NCBI GenBank assembly: GCA_016617855.1 | Contig: JAECUM010027281.1 | Coordinates: 1 to 64,000 of the forward strand | Direction: 5' to 3' | Source of the DNA: Megalonaias nervosa | Taxonomy: Eukaryota > Mollusca > Bivalvia > Unionida > Unionidae | Length of the DNA: 64,000 nt | Shown: in pieces, positions 54,340 to 64,000 of the stretch | Layout: each line of letters starts with the position of its first letter | Numbering within the stretch: position 1 is the first letter of the stretch | Translations under genes and position numbers: made by a program | Notes under the pieces: generated by a model | Seen by the model: only the letters and a program-made list of their open reading frames with translations | The model's database searches: none | Told to the model about the DNA's origin: nothing

Positions 54340-54822
54340 TCACACCGGTGAGACTTGATTATGTCTGTCAAAGACCCTAACGCCAGTATTCTCTTTCTTC
54401 CTTCTTGAGTTTGGAAACCATGTAGATTCTCGTGTTGGCCAAACGTTTCCTGCACCAGGACTTCTTGCTTCTTTATCTGACGATGTTCCTCCGACGTTAA
54501 CATCTCTAAAGGTAGTGCCATCTTGTGGAATGCTACCATCTGTGCGGCTCTGCAAAGTCCCTTTATCATCTTGTAAAATGCCTCTATTGACACGGGATGA
54601 GCTACCTTCTGAGATCGGTATGGAGATCCCTGTGGATGCATTGGACGTACCAGATATGGACCCGGCCTCCGATCCAATACCTGATGAGCCGGTGGATACA
54701 TTCGAAGGAGAGCCTATTAAGAAAGTATCGGTGAATGTACGGGTAGATGGAATTATTTTTGTCCCCGTCTTCGATCTTGAAATTGCGAGTCCATATGGGG
54801 TAACTCTTGGCGCGGTCATCTC
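54340..54822 (-). CDS. DUOXA copy 2, alternative tail exon 9 (Ser/Thr-rich)
   Basis: Same structure as 28676-28188, here 160 codons plus stop. Relative to copy 1, the changes seen are Ser to Ala near GLAISRSK, Asn to Lys in QDDKGTL, Glu to Gly in NVGGTSS, Ala to Asp in SSDKEA, and loss of Lys-Glu in the basic RRKKEN segment. The frame is open throughout. Its use depends on an unproved splice from exon 7 to exon 8. Confidence 0.6.
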   Translation of the reverse strand, partial: EMTAPRVTPYGLAISRSKTGTKIIPSTRTFTDTFLIGSPSNVSTGSSGIGSEAGSISGTSNASTGISIPISEGSSSRVNRGILQDDKGTLQSRTDGSIPQDGTTFRDVNVGGTSSDKEARSPGAGNVWPTRESTWFPNSRRKKENTGVRVFDRHNQVSPV

Positions 54823-55603
54823 CTAAAATTACACAAGTGAGTAAAAGTATAAATTTCAAGAGTATGTATCATCAGTTTGATTCCTATAAAAAAATCTTAT
54901 TTGTTTTAAAGGTTTGAGTAGACTCTAATTGATTCAGCAAATTATCAACAGTCTTACCGCTATTAGTATTTCCATACGTAACTCGGCTAGAAAGTTTATA
55001 TCTCTTCATCAGTAATTTCAAATTTTCTTTTTTTTTTATCTACGTTTGTATTAGCTGATGGTACATTCTGTTTACATTGGTCAGATCCGCTTTTGAGAAC
55101 ATCAAGTTCTTTTCAATTATCCATGTGCAATAAGGTAACAGAGGAGACAAAATTTCCTCAAATAAAAAACAAACGTCTAATTTTTTTATTTTTTTATTTT
55201 TTTTTTTTTTTATATATATATATCTAAAACGTATAAGCTTAATATCTTATATCAGTGATAATGTGTCTTTTGTCAGAGTATACGAAACTCAGAATTGCAA
55301 ATTGATAGTTTCAGGCTGTAATATATATTGGTTTGGTATGTTTTTTCTAGAACATCAACACAAGGAAGTAATATAGCTCCAATGCAGTTGGAGCAAACTA
55401 CTTTGCCCAGAGATACACTCCGGTATCCGACCCAGGCTGATTCTTTGCTACGATTTGAATCCGTACCTGATCGGCCCCAAGAATTAAAGCACCGAGTAAC
55501 CGCATATATTTGTAAAATGAAAACTCTGAGATCTTTGAGTCTGAGAGTCCCAATAAGTGAGAATGTGATCATCATATAATCAATATATAGGACCAGTTTT
55601 TAC

Positions 55604-55845
55604 CGTGCATTGATTAGGATCTTCACCATTGTCCTCGTCAGAAGAATAATCGCCGTCATTATTCTCTTCATCTGTAGGTGGCAAGTCGTCATCGCTGTAG
55701 TACTCGACGTCTGAGTCCCAGTCATTGTGAACATGGCCGTCAAAGCTTCTTGTAACCTTCCCTGGTTTCTTGCCAGACTGTTGACCTTCAAGATCTTCTA
55801 GGTGTAGATTCTCTCGTTTTGGTCTTTCCACTTTTTTCTTGTGAT
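55604..55845 (-). CDS. DUOXA copy 2, alternative tail exon 8 (acidic)
   Basis: Amino-acid sequence identical to copy 1 exon 8 (29703-29462), with the same acceptor, donor and phases. Confidence 0.62.
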
Positions 55846-56760
55846 CTGATAAAAGAATATACTTTTCAATGATAATAACAATAACATGAATTTCAGAATA
55901 AAGTTTCTGAACTTATAAAATTTGAACAAAATATATAAATAAGATTGAAAATATGATGTACTTTTTAATTTTAGCTTTAAGATATTTTAGTCCCAAGTTT
56001 AAGGCTATTCTCGGTTCAGTTCTTGAAAGTTGTATGAATTAGAAGCCAGAATTCAGTATGGTTCTCAGTAACTGATTGTATTTTTTTATGACATTAAATA
56101 AAACAACATAATTCCATGATTCCTCATGTGATTCAAAGCTGTACAAAACTTCAGGAAGAGTGGAATACCAAATCACATATTTTTCTTCCAATATGCCGCA
56201 AAATTATATCATATAACAAAGTGTGCCCAATAATAATATATAATAGTATCATATTAAATATACTTGTATGCCAGTTTTAAGTTCTGTAGTAACCTAATAG
56301 GAGCATTCTCTGTGAATCATCACATCAGAGTAAACTAAGTCAGCTCTAAGGATTGGTGAACATTAAAAGACTCGATTTGAAGCAAACATGAGATGCAAAC
56401 ATGAGATAAAGGTGATATTCTTTATTTCACAGTGTAATTGATAAATTGACAGATGTTATTTAACATTACAATTAATAATACAAAATGAGATGCATTGCTG
56501 GGTATATGCATTCATACAGCTGCGTAAGTCTTGCACATAACCCATTCTGCTTGGATGGATGATGCTCTTATTCTAGAGATGAAAACATCAACAAACCCCA
56601 TTGTGGTTTGGGGGAAATCTTAACGCGCTTCAGAGCTTTGTTTTGTTTTGTTGCATCGTTTCATTGCTTGTAAAGGCAATTCGCATGTTTGAATAAGTTA
56701 AATAATGTTTGTTCCTCTGTTTGTTTACGAATCGACTCTCTCGAGATTCTAATAGACGTG

Positions 56761-61609
<4,849 letters not shown>

Positions 61610-61729
61610 TCTAGTTGGCAAAATAAATAACTAATTATGTTGCAAGTAAGACCACTCTTGCTACAAAATATCTGAAAAGATCGGAAAAATTAAACGTACT
61701 TTTGTGACAAACTTTGACATTTGAATTCC

Positions 61730-61732
<3 letters not shown>

Positions 61733-61800
<68 letters not shown>

Positions 61801-61817
61801 TGTGTGTGTGTGTGTAT
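61733..61817 (+). repeat. (CA)n(TG)n microsatellite upstream of DUOXA copy 2
   Basis: Shorter CA part than in copy 1. Confidence 0.95.
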
Positions 61818-64000
61818 ATAAATTTCAACAAGGTTTTAAGTCTAGAATTCACAATGAAAGACAAGATAAAAGGAAAGACTATGCAAAGATTACAGAACTT
61901 CTAATCAACAAATAATATGTATTTGCTAAATGCACCCATACCTGTAGTTTCTCTCTTGTCTATTTCCCTTGATGTTTAATTATCTTGTAATTGGGGATCC
62001 TTATATGTAAAACTTTCAAAGTAACAAGCATTTTTATTGGTCAGTTAATTGGCGAATGAGTTGATTTATGAAGTATTTATATAGACGTCCTCACGCTAGG
62101 TAGAAACAAGTTGTTTTTTTTTTTTTTCATGTAGTTTCCGAAGACGTCCTGTTTTGAAATGACGTAAGTACTGTACGTAAGTATTGCATTTAATGGCAAA
62201 ATTTCAATGAAATATGCGTCACTTTCCTATTCCTTTCCATTTCATCCAATTATAGAATCCTTGCCTTGGTGTAATCAGAAATACGATATATTTCTGTTGT
62301 CTTTAGTGATATTTTGACTATTCTTAAACAAAGGCCCTACCTGGTGCTTATTCGCCTATCTCGGGCTAAAAATAGCCAAGGATATGTTCTATAGAATCTA
62401 TAAATACGGAAGTTAGAATGCTATTGATCCATTCCAATGTTTGCTGAACAAACTGATTAGCATGCACCAGAACATAGGGGAATTCCTAACATTAATATTC
62501 AAACTACCCCCGTTTCTAAATATGCTAACACAATCTCTGGCCGTTGAATCGCAACACCAAAGCAATAATTCTAAGAGTATTATCTTAAGAAACATCATAG
62601 CCTGTTTCAGCTTGTTTATTTTCTTCACACGTGTAGCTATTCATATTACAAAGGACTTTTCATAAAGATATTTTTTAAAAAAGTGTATAGACCATGAATG
62701 ACATGTGACAATAATTTAATACGTAAAATAAAACGTACATCATTCCTTCCTGGCATGTTTTATTTATTTTAGTTCATTTTATTTTGATTTTTAAATCATA
62801 TTTCTTTCTATGTACCTTTCTATACATATAATAAGAGCCGGATTAAAACTTCCATTGCAAATACTGTGTGGGTGAATATTTTCTCACTGAACGCCACCAT
62901 AAATTAATAGAGCAAAAAGTATGGGCTCGAGATTAATTGTTCCAAAGATACTCCTATCTATTTTGACTCTGGCAGGCATATATTTGTATATTTTGATTCT
63001 GTAGAAACCAGATATATTTTTGAGACGTTAATATGTCTTCAAAGTACGCTGTCTCCTTTACTGTGTCTCGGTGTAACTTTCAATATTAGTATGACTGCAA
63101 AATGGGTAAATAACGTTTTTGTTGTGGAAAAAAGGCTGCTTCGTATGAGGGAAACTCCCCCCTTTGGGCTCCCTTATTCACAGCTTAATTTCACGAATGA
63201 ATTAATGAACTTCACGTCTTGTTTTAACTATATTACTTGATAACTGGCAAATCCTTGAGATAATATTACCAGATATAGTAAAATCAATTCCTAACATACA
63301 TGACACATATCATTGAAGACAGATACATTCACATACTCACACAGTTTGTACCTGAAGTAATGCATGAAATCTTTACATTACATTAGTCATATAACATTCA
63401 AGACAAATGCGTGCAAACAACTGACTTCCGAACTCACAGAAAATTGATGTATGAATATAAAACGAATAAATGCAACAAATAATTACAAACTGATATCAAT
63501 GAACGTACTGTAGGTGATTGAGACAAACCTTATGCCTTCCGTGACTCGTTTCCTTGTCTATAAAGCCGAATCTCTCGTTTCGTGTCCCTGAACTCTCCAG
63601 ACACACGTCTCCTGGTCAGTTTAACGAGAAAAGTACTTTGTACAGATCTCGGAACTAGGTTTCCCCTTCCACAGAAAAACTTGGACTGACTAATGTCCCT
63701 ATGAAGAATACTTTAAACCTTGAATTTTTCTGGGAAACCCACACCCTCGTTTTCCTTAGCCAATCAGGATTAACTTTACCTAACAGACAAAAATTCAACA
63801 CGCCCATCAAAGGTAAAATATTTTCCTCCTTTCCGCCTATATTAATAACTAGCCTGGAAAAACTCACTGTTTTGACACTTATTTAAAATGGCACAAATTG
63901 TCTATTGATTTTCTCTACTCTGACACTTTCATCTACTTAACCGTATGTTAACATCTCATCTTCTATATTTCAAACCTTTATCCTAGCGGGTCCTAATTAA

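Overview
The window is AT-rich animal nuclear DNA. Genes are split by introns with GT/AG splice sites, dinucleotide to tetranucleotide microsatellites are very frequent, and there are LTR retrotransposons, a CR1/L2/jockey-type LINE and tRNA-derived SINEs. The gene set (a dual oxidase maturation factor and a receptor-type guanylate cyclase relic) is metazoan. A marine invertebrate such as a mollusc is my guess from the repeat style; the sequence does not prove it. There are no bacterial-type operons.

Layout. 1-2962: 3' part of a Ty3/gypsy-class element whose integrase lies before reverse transcriptase and RNase H, ending in a polypurine tract and 3' LTR. About 5.1-12.0 kb, minus strand: three exons of a receptor guanylate cyclase extracellular domain, the first broken. 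9.9-10.8 kb: solo LTR of the same family. 14.9-15.25 kb: a 30-bp minisatellite. 16.2-17.5 kb: a second broken pol copy, followed by a terminal-inverted-repeat element with a SINE nested in it. 18.2-21.2 kb: a decayed, inverted copy of the maturation-factor locus, cut by another LTR element (21.2-22.5 kb). 22.5-24.7 kb: older duplicated non-coding blocks. 25.75-27.2 kb: a 5'-truncated LINE.

From 27,169 begins a block that recurs almost identically from 53,304 to the window end (spacing about 26.14-26.18 kb). Each block carries, on the minus strand, a complete dual oxidase maturation factor gene (DUOXA/NIP family, seven core exons, 322 residues). Two downstream in-phase exons could give an alternative long acidic and Ser/Thr-rich C-terminal tail. 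The core exons encode identical proteins in both copies; the differences I saw are in the last tail exon. A third, pseudogenised copy (exons 2 and 3 with stops, exon 1 missing) lies at 43.7-47.2 kb between the two good copies. The window is therefore a DUOXA cluster with two fresh and two dead copies. DUOXA proteins are known to escort dual oxidase from the ER to the cell surface; no DUOX gene is visible here.

Other parts: an LTR end with a tRNA-Leu-type primer binding site (38.2 kb) and a gag-like coiled-coil remnant (38.9-39.5 kb), two more SINE copies (38.4-38.7 and 42.7-43.0 kb), and long gene-free microsatellite-rich stretches (40-42, 47.2-50.7 and 52.1-53.3 kb). I found no CRISPR array, rRNA or free-standing tRNA gene. 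Exon boundaries are read by eye from splice consensus, phase and remembered family motifs, not from alignment.
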